From assembly GCA_035277485.1 (NCBI GenBank), contig DATEKK010000170.1, positions 1 through 20,938 of the forward strand: DNA of 20,938 nt. Reading direction: 5' to 3'. Shown here in pieces: positions 7,232 to 15,026 of the stretch (position 1 is the first letter of the stretch; the number at the start of each line of letters is the position of its first letter). Below the pieces are notes generated by a model, which was not told the DNA's origin, ran no database searches, and worked only from the letters and a program-made list of their open reading frames with translations. A program made the translations under genes and the position numbers. The stretch comes from JADGGM01 sp035277485. GTDB taxonomy: Bacteria; Gemmatimonadota; Gemmatimonadetes; Gemmatimonadales; Gemmatimonadaceae.

Positions 7232-7866
7232 ACGTCTTTCCGGTGATCCTCTCGGCACCGTCGGGAGGCGGCAAGACGACCATCACGCACGAGCTGCTCG
7301 CACGGCGCTCGGATGTGGGCTACTCGGTATCGTGCACCACGCGGCCGCCGCGGCCGCACGAAGTGGACGGCAAGGATTACTATTTTTTGTCGACGGCCGA
7401 GTTCCTCGAGCGGCAGCAGAAGGGCGAGTTCGCGGAATCGGCGGCGGTGCACGGGCACCTGTACGGCACGTTGCGCAGCGAGGTGGCCCGGGTGTTGGGC
7501 GAGGGCCGGCACGTGATCATGGACATCGACGTGCAGGGCGCGGGGCAGTTCCGCGCGGCGTTTCCCGAGTCGGTGCTGGTCTACGTCTTGCCGCCGTCAG
7601 GCGAAGTGTTGCTGGATCGGCTGCGGCGCCGTCAAACGGAGACGCCCGAAACATTGAAGAAGCGGCTTGTCAGTGCGTTGGGCGAGCTGAGAGCAGTACC
7701 GATGTTCCAGTACGTCGTGTTGAACGATGATCTCGAGCAGGCCGTGTCGAACGTGTCGCGCATCATCGACGCAGAAGGCCTCCGCCGCGAGCGCCTGCAA
7801 AACGTGGAACGCGACGTGCGACGCATCATCGAGCGGTTGGAGAAAGAGATGGACGACATGAAGTAG
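7228..7866 (+). CDS. gmk: Guanylate kinase
   Basis: It phosphorylates GMP (or dGMP) to GDP with ATP, the essential salvage and synthesis step in guanine nucleotides. The P-loop SAPSGGGKTT is at residues 9-18. The GMP-binding segment follows as SVSCTTRPPRPHEVDGKDYY, then the FAESAAVHGHLYGT region, and the Asp pair in IMDIDVQGA. Length 212 is typical. The GTG start overlaps the yicC stop by four bases, so translation is likely coupled. The C-terminus ends in acidic and basic helix residues with no added domain. After the stop come 79 bases with a five-unit tandem repeat before rpoZ. Confidence 0.97.
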   Translation: MNVFPVILSAPSGGGKTTITHELLARRSDVGYSVSCTTRPPRPHEVDGKDYYFLSTAEFLERQQKGEFAESAAVHGHLYGTLRSEVARVLGEGRHVIMDIDVQGAGQFRAAFPESVLVYVLPPSGEVLLDRLRRRQTETPETLKKRLVSALGELRAVPMFQYVVLNDDLEQAVSNVSRIIDAEGLRRERLQNVERDVRRIIERLEKEMDDMK

Positions 7867-7880
7867 CGCATTCGGTTCTA

Positions 7881-7930
7881 CCCCGGCTTTGTCCGGCATT
7901 CTCCGGCCTTGTCCGGTATTGTCCGACTTC
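7881..7930 (+). repeat. Five 10-bp imperfect tandem repeats between gmk and rpoZ
   Basis: The units run CCCCGGCTTT, GTCCGGCATT, CTCCGGCCTT, GTCCGGTATT, GTCCGACTTC, with consensus GTCCGGCNTT. The 10-bp period matches roughly one turn of B-DNA. The last unit ends three bases before the rpoZ Shine-Dalgarno (GGAG 7934-7937). Confidence 0.8.
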
Positions 7931-7945
7931 AATGGAGATCATCGC

Positions 7946-8155
7946 ATGCAGGTGTACACCCCGGCCGACGTCGCCAAGCGCGCGACCAACAAATATCTCG
8001 GCGTCCTCATCGCGGCCAAGTACGCGCGATTGTTGAACGAGTTTCCGCGCACGATGACCGAGGCGCGCGAGAAGAAGCTCACCACGCGGGCCCTCGAGGA
8101 CCTCACGAACGAGGAGGGCATCGAGTACCGCGTGATCCCGCGCCGCGGCCGTTAG
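7946..8155 (+). CDS. rpoZ: RNA polymerase omega subunit
   Basis: A 69-residue protein matching the omega subunit, which helps beta-prime fold and assemble into RNA polymerase. It has the TPADVAKRATNKYLGVLIAA block, where the family has a conserved segment near helix 1, then ARLLNEFPRTM, and KKLTTRALEDLTNEEGIEYR. I chose ATG 7946 because GGAG lies eight bases upstream; a GTG-type extension to 7889 would run through the tandem repeats and is not supported. The stop TAG is inside a GTTAGGC word (8151-8157). Position after gmk is the usual arrangement. Confidence 0.92.
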   Translation: MQVYTPADVAKRATNKYLGVLIAAKYARLLNEFPRTMTEAREKKLTTRALEDLTNEEGIEYRVIPRRGR

Positions 8156-8169
8156 GCACTGGTCCCGCG

Positions 8170-9372
8170 GTGCGCCCGTTCGGTGGTGCGCGCGTCGTCC
8201 TCGGCGTGAGCGGGGGCATCGCGGCCTACAAGTCGGGATGGGTCGCGCGGCTGCTCGCGGCCGCCGGCGCCGAGGTCGACGTGGTGATGACGCGCGCCGC
8301 GACGGAGTTCGTGGCACCGCTCACGTTCGAAGCACTCACCGGCCGCGCCGTCCACACGGACCTGTTCTCTCCCGGACGCGCGCTCGACCACATCCATCTG
8401 GCGCGTGAAGCGGACGCGCTGGTTGTCGCACCGGCCACCGCAGATTTTCTCGCGCGCGCCGCACACGGACGCGGCGACGATCTGCTCGCGGCGTGTCTCC
8501 TCGCCACCACCGCGCCCGTGATTTTGTTTCCCGCGATGAACGATGCGATGTGGGCGCACCCGCAAACGCAGCGCAACACGACGCACCTGCGCGACATCGG
8601 CTACACCGTCGTCGACCCGGATGTCGGTGCGCTCGCGGCAGGCGAGGGAAGCGGGCCGGGTCGCATGCCCGAGCCCGAAACGATCGTCGCGCACGTGGGG
8701 CGCGCGCTCGACGATGCGTCGTTCCGCGGACGCACCGTGGTCGTCACCGCCGGGCCAACGCGCGAGCCGGTCGATCCCGTACGATTCCTGTCGAACCGGA
8801 GCAGCGGGAAGATGGGCGTGGCGATTGCCTCCGCAGCGTGGCGGCGCGGCGCGCGCGTGGTGCTCATCGCCGGACCGCTCGAAGTGCCGGATCCCGTTGG
8901 GCCGTCGCTCGTGCGCGTCGAAACCACGGAGGAAATGGCGGAGGCCGTTAGGCAGGCGCTGCCCGGCGCGCACGCGCTCGTCATGGCGGCGGCGCCGGCC
9001 GACTTCCGTGCCGCCGACCCCGCCGCGAGCAAGATCAAGAAGACCGACGGGCCGGCGTCCATCGCGCTCGCGACCACCACCGACATCCTCGCGTGCACCG
9101 TTAGGCATCGCCCGCCCGGCCTCGTCACCGTGGGCTTCGCGCTCGAGACGGACCACCTGCTCGAGAGCGCGCGCAGCAAACTCTTAGACAAGCAGCTCGA
9201 CCTCATCGTCGCCAACAGCGCGCGCGAACACGACGCGGGATTTGGCGCCGACACCAATCGCGTCACCATCCTCGCGCCCGATGGATCAGCCGACGCGATT
9301 CCCGTGATGTCCAAGTCGTCGCTCGCCGACGTGATCCTCGACCGTGTCGAGGCCCTCCTGCGTGCACGCTGA
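8170..9372 (+). CDS. coaBC: Bifunctional phosphopantothenoylcysteine decarboxylase/synthetase
   Basis: A 400-residue fusion performing two steps of coenzyme A synthesis: ligation of cysteine to 4'-phosphopantothenate (CoaB, C-terminal) and FMN-dependent decarboxylation (CoaC, N-terminal). CoaC shows VSGGIAAYKSGWVARLL, the active-site His in LDHIHLAREADALVVAPATA, and PAMNDAMW. CoaB shows VVTAGPTREPVDPVRFLSNR, SSGKMG, and the catalytic Lys in KIKK. Oddity: the flap motif, normally with a catalytic Cys in an ACG context, reads LAAGEGSGPGRM, with Ala157 where E. coli has Cys158 and one added residue. The GTG at 8170 gives the usual length, 14 bases after rpoZ; the frame is open further upstream but overlaps rpoZ. 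The end overlaps the glycosylase gene. Confidence 0.95.
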   Translation: MRPFGGARVVLGVSGGIAAYKSGWVARLLAAAGAEVDVVMTRAATEFVAPLTFEALTGRAVHTDLFSPGRALDHIHLAREADALVVAPATADFLARAAHGRGDDLLAACLLATTAPVILFPAMNDAMWAHPQTQRNTTHLRDIGYTVVDPDVGALAAGEGSGPGRMPEPETIVAHVGRALDDASFRGRTVVVTAGPTREPVDPVRFLSNRSSGKMGVAIASAAWRRGARVVLIAGPLEVPDPVGPSLVRVETTEEMAEAVRQALPGAHALVMAAAPADFRAADPAASKIKKTDGPASIALATTTDILACTVRHRPPGLVTVGFALETDHLLESARSKLLDKQLDLIVANSAREHDAGFGADTNRVTILAPDGSADAIPVMSKSSLADVILDRVEALLRAR

Positions 9373-10246
9373 GGACCTGCTCCGCCGCTACCTCGAACAG
9401 CGGCGCGATCACGGCGAGGTCGAGCTCGTGCTCGATACGCTATCGGTGGAAGACGTGATGCGCATCATCGGCGCGGCGCGCTACGCGCAGAACGATGCGG
9501 CGCCCTCGTCCACGCCGGCCGCGCCCGGAGACTGGCGCCAAACACTTCGCAGCGCGGAGGCGCCGGCGACCAGGGACCAACCCCGGACACGAACCGATAA
9601 CGCGGCCTCGGCGCCCGTTGCGCTTCCGCCGGATGGTCTCGTGGTCGGCAGCGAGGGCAACGAGCTCTTCGGCGGCGAGATGGCGCTGTGTCACACAATC
9701 GACGAGGTGGCCGCGCTCATCAACGCGTGTCGCAAGTGCGATCTCTATCGCACGGCCAAGCACCCGGTTCCCGGCGAAGGCAGCGCAACGGCGCGACTCG
9801 TGTGCGTTGGCGAAGCGCCCGGCGCGAGCGAAGACGAAACGGGCCGCCCGTTCGTGGGACAAGCCGGCCAGCTTCTTACCAAGATTCTGGAGGCGATTAA
9901 GTTGAGCCGGGACGAAGTCTTCATCGTCAACGTGCTCAAACATCGGCCGCCCGGCAATCGCAATCCGCTTCCCACCGAAGTGGACGCCTGCCGTCCGTAT
10001 CTGATCCGTCAGCTGGAGATCATCCGACCCTCGGTCATCGTCGCTTTCGGTACGTTCGCCGCGCAGACGCTGCTCGACACGAAGCTCTCGATCAGCAAGC
10101 TGCGCGGCGCGATCCACCGCTACCACGGGATTCCCGTCGTCGTCACCTATCACCCGGCCGCGCTCCTCCGCAATCCCGCTTGGAAGCGACCAACCTGGGA
10201 AGATGTCCAGCTCGCTCGTCGACTCCTCGATGGCGTTCGAAAATGA
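9362..10246 (+). CDS. Uracil-DNA glycosylase, family 4 (iron-sulfur type)
   Basis: It should excise uracil from DNA after cytosine deamination. The C-terminal 190 residues fit family 4: CRKC (Cys123, Cys126), PVPGEG, GEAPGASEDETGRPFVGQAG, the NVLKHRPPGNR block, Cys210 in DACRPYL, and TYHPAALLRNP. Family 4 holds a [4Fe-4S] cluster with four Cys, the third in KCRPP and the fourth 16 residues later. Here the third position is His194, exactly 16 before Cys210, so the cluster may have a His ligand. Residues 1 to about 105 are an extension: a charged helix, then an Ala/Pro/Thr-rich linker. Start: GTG 9362 or GTG 9344; the first gives less overlap with coaBC (11 bases). The 3' end overlaps dnaB by 44 bases. 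Possibly involved in the same replication-repair unit. Confidence 0.9.
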   Translation: MHAEDLLRRYLEQRRDHGEVELVLDTLSVEDVMRIIGAARYAQNDAAPSSTPAAPGDWRQTLRSAEAPATRDQPRTRTDNAASAPVALPPDGLVVGSEGNELFGGEMALCHTIDEVAALINACRKCDLYRTAKHPVPGEGSATARLVCVGEAPGASEDETGRPFVGQAGQLLTKILEAIKLSRDEVFIVNVLKHRPPGNRNPLPTEVDACRPYLIRQLEIIRPSVIVAFGTFAAQTLLDTKLSISKLRGAIHRYHGIPVVVTYHPAALLRNPAWKRPTWEDVQLARRLLDGVRK

Positions 10247-11594
10247 CCGGCAAGGCGAACGCCGTCCCCCATACTCGGAAGAGGCGGAAACCGCCGTGCT
10301 GGGCGCCATGCTCATGGACCAGGACGCGATCCTGCGCGCCACCGAGCACGTCGACGACACGATGTTCTATCGCGAACGCAATCGCCGGATCTTCCGCGCG
10401 ATGGTCGCGATCGTCGAGCGGGGCGATGTAGTCGATCCGCTCCTGCTCGCCGACGAGCTCGCGCGTCGCGGCGACCTCGAGATCGCGGGCGGCAAGGATT
10501 ACATCGCGTACTTGGTCGACGCGGTTCCGACATCGGCGAACGTCGAGTATCACTCGCGCATCGTCAAAGAGAAGGCGCTGCAACGCCGGCTCATCGAGAC
10601 GTGCACCGCGCTCATCACCGAGGCATACGAAGGCCGCTCGACCGCCGCCGATCTCCTCGACGACGCCGAGCAGCGTGTGTTCCAGGTGAGCCAGCAGCGC
10701 GGCATGCAGGGCTTCACGCGCATCAAGGAATTGATGTGGCCGACGATGGAGCGCATCGAAGCGCTGCAGCGCGGCGGCAAAACCATCACGGGTGTACCGA
10801 GCGGCTTCACCGATCTCGACGAGATGACGTCGGGATTCCAGAACGCCGATCTCGTCATCGTCGCCGCGCGTCCGTCGATGGGCAAAACATCGTTAGTCCT
10901 CAACATCGCACAGCACGCGGCCATCGAAAAGCACACGCCGGTGGCGCTGTTCTCGCTTGAGATGAGCAAAGAAGCGCTCGTCCAACGCATGCTCACGTCG
11001 GAAGCGCGCGTCGATGCCCAACGATTGCGCAAAGGCATGCTGCGCGACGACGACTTCACGCGCATGGCGCGCGCGGCCGGCACGCTGAGCGCGGCGCCCA
11101 TCTGGATCGACGACACGGCCGGCATTTCGCTCCTCGAGATCCGCTCGAAAGCGCGCCGTCTGCGCGCCGACGCGAAGATCGAGCTCGTGATCGTCGACTA
11201 CCTGCAGCTCATCGCGGGGCCCACCTCCGAGAGCCGCCAGCAGGAGATCAGCTCGATCTCGCGCTCGCTCAAAGCGCTCGCCAAGGAGCTCAACGTGCCG
11301 GTGATTGCGCTGTCGCAGTTGTCGCGCGCACCCGAGCAGCGCGCGGGCGACCACCGTCCACAGTTGTCCGACCTGCGCGAATCGGGAGCCATCGAGCAGG
11401 ACGCGGATCTCGTCATGTTCATCTATCGGCAGGAAGTGTACGACGGCCCAACGGACAAGGACGGCAACTCGCTCGAGGGCCGCGCCGAAGTGATCGTGGG
11501 CAAGCAGCGCAACGGGCCGATCGGATTCGTGAACCTGTTCTTCCACAAGTCGTACACGCGATTCGAGAATTACAGCGCTCGACGGGACGGATAG
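10203..11594 (+). CDS. dnaB: Replicative DNA helicase
   Basis: The ring helicase that unwinds DNA ahead of the replisome. The 463-residue protein has the N-terminal DnaB domain (EEAETAVLGAMLMDQDAI and onward to about 125), a linker, and the RecA-like core with Walker A ARPSMGKTS, LFSLEMSKEALVQRM, Walker B LVIVDYLQLI, the VIALSQLSR motif and QLSDLRESGAIEQDADLVMF. No intein interrupts the core. ATG 10203 was taken as start with GGGAAG just before it, though close; ATG 10230 is an alternative and would shorten the overlap with the glycosylase gene to 17 bases. The stop TAG shares its G with the GTG start of ispD. Confidence 0.96.
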   Translation: MSSSLVDSSMAFENDRQGERRPPYSEEAETAVLGAMLMDQDAILRATEHVDDTMFYRERNRRIFRAMVAIVERGDVVDPLLLADELARRGDLEIAGGKDYIAYLVDAVPTSANVEYHSRIVKEKALQRRLIETCTALITEAYEGRSTAADLLDDAEQRVFQVSQQRGMQGFTRIKELMWPTMERIEALQRGGKTITGVPSGFTDLDEMTSGFQNADLVIVAARPSMGKTSLVLNIAQHAAIEKHTPVALFSLEMSKEALVQRMLTSEARVDAQRLRKGMLRDDDFTRMARAAGTLSAAPIWIDDTAGISLLEIRSKARRLRADAKIELVIVDYLQLIAGPTSESRQQEISSISRSLKALAKELNVPVIALSQLSRAPEQRAGDHRPQLSDLRESGAIEQDADLVMFIYRQEVYDGPTDKDGNSLEGRAEVIVGKQRNGPIGFVNLFFHKSYTRFENYSARRDG

Positions 11595-12295
11595 TGGACA
11601 CGGTATCGACCGCCGACGTCGGCGTGATCATCGTCGCGGCGGGCACCGGCTCACGCACCGGCAGCACAGAGCTCAAACAGTTTCGATGGGTAGCCGGCAA
11701 GCCGATGCTCCTGCACAGCGTCCAACGGTGCATGGAGCGCACGGATGTCGCCGTCGTGATCGCCGTGCTGCCGCGCTCGCACGCCGGCGATCCGCCGCCC
11801 TGGATCTTTCAATGCGATGTCGACCGGCTCCTCGTGTCCGCGGGCGGACGCGAGCGCGGCGACTCCGTGTACGCCGGCCTAACGGACCTGCCGCCGGAGG
11901 TGCACATCGTCGTGATCCACGACGCCGCGCGCCCGCTCATGGACGCGGAGACGCTCGACCGCGTGATCGCGGTGGCGCGCACGGGGTCGGGAGCCGTAGC
12001 GGGCGTGCCGCTCACGGATACGCTCAAGCGCGTCCAAGACGCGAATCGCGTCGTGGAAACCGTGGATCGCGCGCACCTCTGGCGCGCGCAGACGCCGCAG
12101 GCCTTTCCCCGCGACATGATCGAGCGCGCGTACGCCGATGCGCGCGCGCACGGCCTCCACGCCACCGACGACGCGGCGCTGTGCGAGCGGTTAGGCATGC
12201 CGGTCGTGATGGTCCGCGGCAACGAGCGCGCGATCAAGGTCACCGAGGAAGCCGACTTCGCGCGCGTCGAGGCGCTGGCCCTCGAGTCCAAATGA
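11594..12295 (+). CDS. ispD: 2-C-methyl-D-erythritol 4-phosphate cytidylyltransferase
   Basis: Third enzyme of the MEP isoprenoid pathway; it joins CTP and MEP to give CDP-ME. The 233-residue protein shows the nucleotide-binding VIIVAAGTGSR, the Lys of ELKQF, VIHDAARPL with the metal-binding Asp, TDTLKRV with its Lys, AQTPQAFPRDM and ATDDAALCERLG. All expected catalytic positions are present. Start GTG overlaps the dnaB stop by one base; the stop overlaps the next gene as ATGA (12292-12295). No ispF follows, so the pathway continues elsewhere in the genome. Confidence 0.95.
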   Translation: MDTVSTADVGVIIVAAGTGSRTGSTELKQFRWVAGKPMLLHSVQRCMERTDVAVVIAVLPRSHAGDPPPWIFQCDVDRLLVSAGGRERGDSVYAGLTDLPPEVHIVVIHDAARPLMDAETLDRVIAVARTGSGAVAGVPLTDTLKRVQDANRVVETVDRAHLWRAQTPQAFPRDMIERAYADARAHGLHATDDAALCERLGMPVVMVRGNERAIKVTEEADFARVEALALESK

Positions 12296-12963
12296 CCGCG
12301 CCGCCCCTCGCCGTGCCGTTCTGGTCGCCGGCGGAAATCGAGCAGTCGATGTCGGGCACGTTGGTGCACCTGCGCACCGGAGGGGTGCTCGCGTACCCGA
12401 CGGAAACAGTGTACGGATTCGGTAGCGCAGTGGACGCGCAATCCGTGGGCGCACTCGTGCGGCTCAAGTCGCGTCCGCCCGGCAAGCCGTTCTTGATACT
12501 CATCGCGTCGAGCGACATGGTCACGCGCTACGACATTCAGCTCACGGGCTACGCCTCCCGTCTCGCGGCGCGTCACTGGCCCGGACCGCTCACGCTCGTG
12601 CTGCCGGGCGGCGAACGCCGATTGCCGGCGCGATTGCGCGGACCCGAAGGCGGCATTGCCGTGCGGTGGACGTCGCACCCCGCACTCCAACGGTTGATCC
12701 TCACGTACGGCGACCCGATCACGTCGACGAGCGCGAACCGCCCCGGTGTGCCGCCGGCGATGACGTCGCGCGAGATCGAGCAGCAATGGTCCGATGCGAT
12801 CGGACGCGGCGTGCTCCGCGTGCTCGACGGCGGCCGCCTCGTGCCCTCGGCGCCTTCGACAGTTGTAGATTGCATGGGACGACGCCCGCGTGTGATCCGG
12901 CCGGGTGCGATCTCCTCGGCGACTCTGCGTGAATCCGTGTCCGATCTAGTTGGAGATTTGTGA
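12292..12963 (+). CDS. L-threonylcarbamoyladenylate synthase (Sua5/YrdC family)
   Basis: The 223-residue protein makes threonylcarbamoyl-AMP from threonine, bicarbonate and ATP, the first step of the t6A37 tRNA modification. The YrdC fold motifs are complete: VLAYPTETVYGFG, LKSRPPGKPFLIL, HWPGPLTLVLPG, and PITSTSANRPGVPP. Length matches the single-domain TsaC/short Sua5 class; the C-terminal Sua5 domain is absent. ATG start overlaps the ispD stop by four bases; its own stop overlaps the phosphatase GTG by four. A Sua5-type gene beside a YwlE-type phosphatase is also seen in Bacillus (ywlC-ywlE region). Confidence 0.93.
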   Translation: MTAPPLAVPFWSPAEIEQSMSGTLVHLRTGGVLAYPTETVYGFGSAVDAQSVGALVRLKSRPPGKPFLILIASSDMVTRYDIQLTGYASRLAARHWPGPLTLVLPGGERRLPARLRGPEGGIAVRWTSHPALQRLILTYGDPITSTSANRPGVPPAMTSREIEQQWSDAIGRGVLRVLDGGRLVPSAPSTVVDCMGRRPRVIRPGAISSATLRESVSDLVGDL

Positions 12964-13439
12964 CGCCTTTGCGAGTGCTCTTCGTGTGCACGGGCAATAC
13001 CTGTCGCAGTGCGATGGCGGAAGCCATGGCGCGGCGCATCGCGCAGGAGCGCGGGCTCACCGACATCGAGTTCGGGAGCGCCGGCACCGCGGCGTGGGAA
13101 GGCGCGCCCGCATCCGATGGTGCGCTGCTTGTGTGCCTGGAGCGCCAGACGGATCTGTCGTCGCACACGGCGCGGCTGGTGACGCCGGAGCTGCTGGAGC
13201 AGTACGACCTGGTGCTCGCCATGGGGCCGCACCACGTCGAGCGGCTCGAATCGTTAGGCGCGCGCGGCAAGGCGCACTTGATCACGACGTACGCGTCGCG
13301 CGGCGCGAGCGACCGGCCCATCGGCGATCCGTTCGGCGGCGAGCTGGAGCTCTACCGCGACACGTACGTCGAGCTCGATCGCGAGCTGCGCCTCGTCCTC
13401 GACCGGCTCGACGCGGAGCGAACACCCGGCGTATCGTGA
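12960..13439 (+). CDS. Low-molecular-weight phosphatase, likely protein-arginine-phosphatase type
   Basis: The 159-residue enzyme carries the LMW-PTP P-loop CTGNTCRS at residues 10-17 (nucleophile Cys10, Arg16) and the general-acid Asp123 in GDPFGG. Thr14 of the loop corresponds to Thr11 of B. subtilis YwlE, which selects phosphoarginine; tyrosine phosphatases usually have Ile there (CxGNICRS). So phosphoarginine is the favoured substrate, though sequence alone cannot prove it. No McsB kinase gene is in the window. Starts at GTG inside the preceding TGA (GTGA) and ends in the same way over the aroE start. One GTTAGGC word encodes Leu-Gly. Confidence 0.9.
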   Translation: MTPLRVLFVCTGNTCRSAMAEAMARRIAQERGLTDIEFGSAGTAAWEGAPASDGALLVCLERQTDLSSHTARLVTPELLEQYDLVLAMGPHHVERLESLGARGKAHLITTYASRGASDRPIGDPFGGELELYRDTYVELDRELRLVLDRLDAERTPGVS

Positions 13440-14251
13440 CGGCGCACGACGTCGGTACGCTCGTGCTCCTCGGGCATCCCGTGCGGCACTCCATATCCCC
13501 GGCGTTCCAGAACGCCGCGCTCCGCGCCGCGGGGATCCCCCTCACGTACGAAGCGCTGGACGTGGAGCCCGGTGCGTTAGGCGACCGCGTGCGCGCCCTC
13601 GTCGCGCAGCGCGCCGCCGGCAACGTCACCATTCCGCACAAGGCCGCCGTCGCCGAGATGTGCGACATGCTCACGCCCGTCGCCGAGCGCGCCGGTGCGG
13701 TGAACACGTTCTGGGTGCAGCAGGGCGCGCTCGCGGGCGACAACACCGACGTCGCCGGCTTCGACCACCTCGCCCGCCGCGTCCTCGGCTCCGCTCCGTT
13801 AGGCGCGCGCGTGGCAGTGTTCGGCGCGGGCGGCGCCGCGGCCGCCGTGTGCACGGCCGTCGAACGATGGCCGGGCGCACGCGTCACGCTCTGCAACCGC
13901 ACGCCATCGCGCGCCGAAACGCTCGCGGCGCGGTTCCCGGTTGTGGATCGCATCGCCCAGCGCCCGTCCGACGCGGTGCACGACTGCACCGTGGTCGTCA
14001 ACGCGACGCCCGCCGGGATGGTCGATGACGCCGTCCCCGTGGACGTCGCGCTGCTGCCCGCCGCCGTCGGCGTCATCGACCTCGTCCATCGAACCGGCGA
14101 CACGACGTGGGTGCGAGACGCCAAAGCGCGCGGACTCCGCGCCGGCGACGGACTCGCCATGCTCGTCGAGCAGGGCGCGCTCGCGTTCGAGCGATGGTTC
14201 GGCATCGAGGCGCCGCGCGATGTCATGTGGGAGGCCGCGTGCAATCCCTGA
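13436..14251 (+). CDS. aroE: Shikimate dehydrogenase (NADP+)
   Basis: Reduces 3-dehydroshikimate to shikimate in aromatic amino acid synthesis. The 271-residue protein has the shikimate-binding HSISPAFQNAA, the catalytic Lys69 in NVTIPHKAAV, Asp105 in GDNTD, the dinucleotide loop VFGAGGAAAAV, the NADP-type NRTPSRA segment, NATPAGM, and DGLAMLVEQGALAFERWFG. All residues needed are present. GTG 13436 was chosen because it overlaps the preceding TGA by four bases and gives normal length; the open frame continues upstream only as a shadow. The end overlaps comF by 13 bases. Two GTTAGGC words are in frame as Leu-Gly. Confidence 0.95.
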   Translation: MTAHDVGTLVLLGHPVRHSISPAFQNAALRAAGIPLTYEALDVEPGALGDRVRALVAQRAAGNVTIPHKAAVAEMCDMLTPVAERAGAVNTFWVQQGALAGDNTDVAGFDHLARRVLGSAPLGARVAVFGAGGAAAAVCTAVERWPGARVTLCNRTPSRAETLAARFPVVDRIAQRPSDAVHDCTVVVNATPAGMVDDAVPVDVALLPAAVGVIDLVHRTGDTTWVRDAKARGLRAGDGLAMLVEQGALAFERWFGIEAPRDVMWEAACNP

Positions 14252-15009
14252 TCGCTGCATCGCGAGCCGGGACGCTGCGCCGGGCCGCGGCCGCGCTCGG
14301 CGAGCTGCTGCTGCCGCGCTCCTGCGTGTCCTGCGGGCGCCTGCTCGATCACGGCGATCACGGACTCGTGTGCGGCCGATGTTGGGCACGCGTGCACGAA
14401 CTGCCGTATCCGCGTTGCGAGCGCTGCGGCCACCCGCTCACGCGCGAGCACTGCGCGTGGTGCGAGATGCTGCCGCCTTACGTCCGCGCCGCGCGATCCG
14501 TGTGTTGGATTCCGGGACACACCGCCGGCGCGATCGTCCACGCGCTCAAGTACGCCGGCTGGCGCGGCGTCGCCGAACCGATGGCCGCGCGCATGGCGCG
14601 ACTGCCGTGGCCGGAAGATGTTCTCGCCGAGCGCGCCGCGTTCGTTCCAGTGCCGCTCGCCGCTACGCGACTCCGCGAGCGCGGCTACAACCAGAGCGCA
14701 TTGCTCGCGCGCGCACTCTCGGCGCGATGTCGCGTTCCCGTGCGCGAATCGTATCTCGTCCGCACGCGTCGAACCGCGACACAAACGCGGTTGACACCGG
14801 AGGAGAGGCGACACAACGTTTCGGGCGCGTTTGCGGTGCCGGCGTCGGAGCGGACCACAATTCGCGGCGCGCATCTGGTGCTCGTCGATGACGTCGTCAC
14901 GACGGGCGCGACCTTAGGCGAGTGCGCTGCCACGCTGTTCGATGCAGGCGCCCGAATCATCAGCATTGTGACCTTTGGCCGCGCGCCGGCGATCGGCGAT
15001 GCCGGCTGA
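14239..15009 (+). CDS. ComF family protein (phosphoribosyltransferase-like)
   Basis: A 256-residue ComF/GntX-type protein. Two zinc-ribbon-like Cys pairs come first (CVSCG...CGRCW, then CERCG...CAWCEM), followed by the PRTase domain with VPVPLAATRLRERGYNQSA and the PRPP-loop LVLVDDVVTTGATLGECAATL. In competent bacteria ComFC aids natural transformation after DNA uptake; in many others its role is unknown. That link is of interest here because the window is rich in a short repeated word resembling an uptake signal. Start GTG 14239 has GGGAGG four bases upstream and overlaps aroE by 13 bases. Between it and gap are 17 bases. Confidence 0.92.
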   Translation: MQSLIAASRAGTLRRAAAALGELLLPRSCVSCGRLLDHGDHGLVCGRCWARVHELPYPRCERCGHPLTREHCAWCEMLPPYVRAARSVCWIPGHTAGAIVHALKYAGWRGVAEPMAARMARLPWPEDVLAERAAFVPVPLAATRLRERGYNQSALLARALSARCRVPVRESYLVRTRRTATQTRLTPEERRHNVSGAFAVPASERTTIRGAHLVLVDDVVTTGATLGECAATLFDAGARIISIVTFGRAPAIGDAG

Positions 15010-15026
15010 CTAACGGAGCAACATAG

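Noticed and set aside
7881..7930. The 10-bp tandem array as a CRISPR
   Set aside because: Units are directly adjacent, only ten bases and imperfect, with no spacers.
10203..11594. Intein in dnaB
   Set aside because: Walker A, Walker B and the SQLSR motif are uninterrupted and the length is normal.
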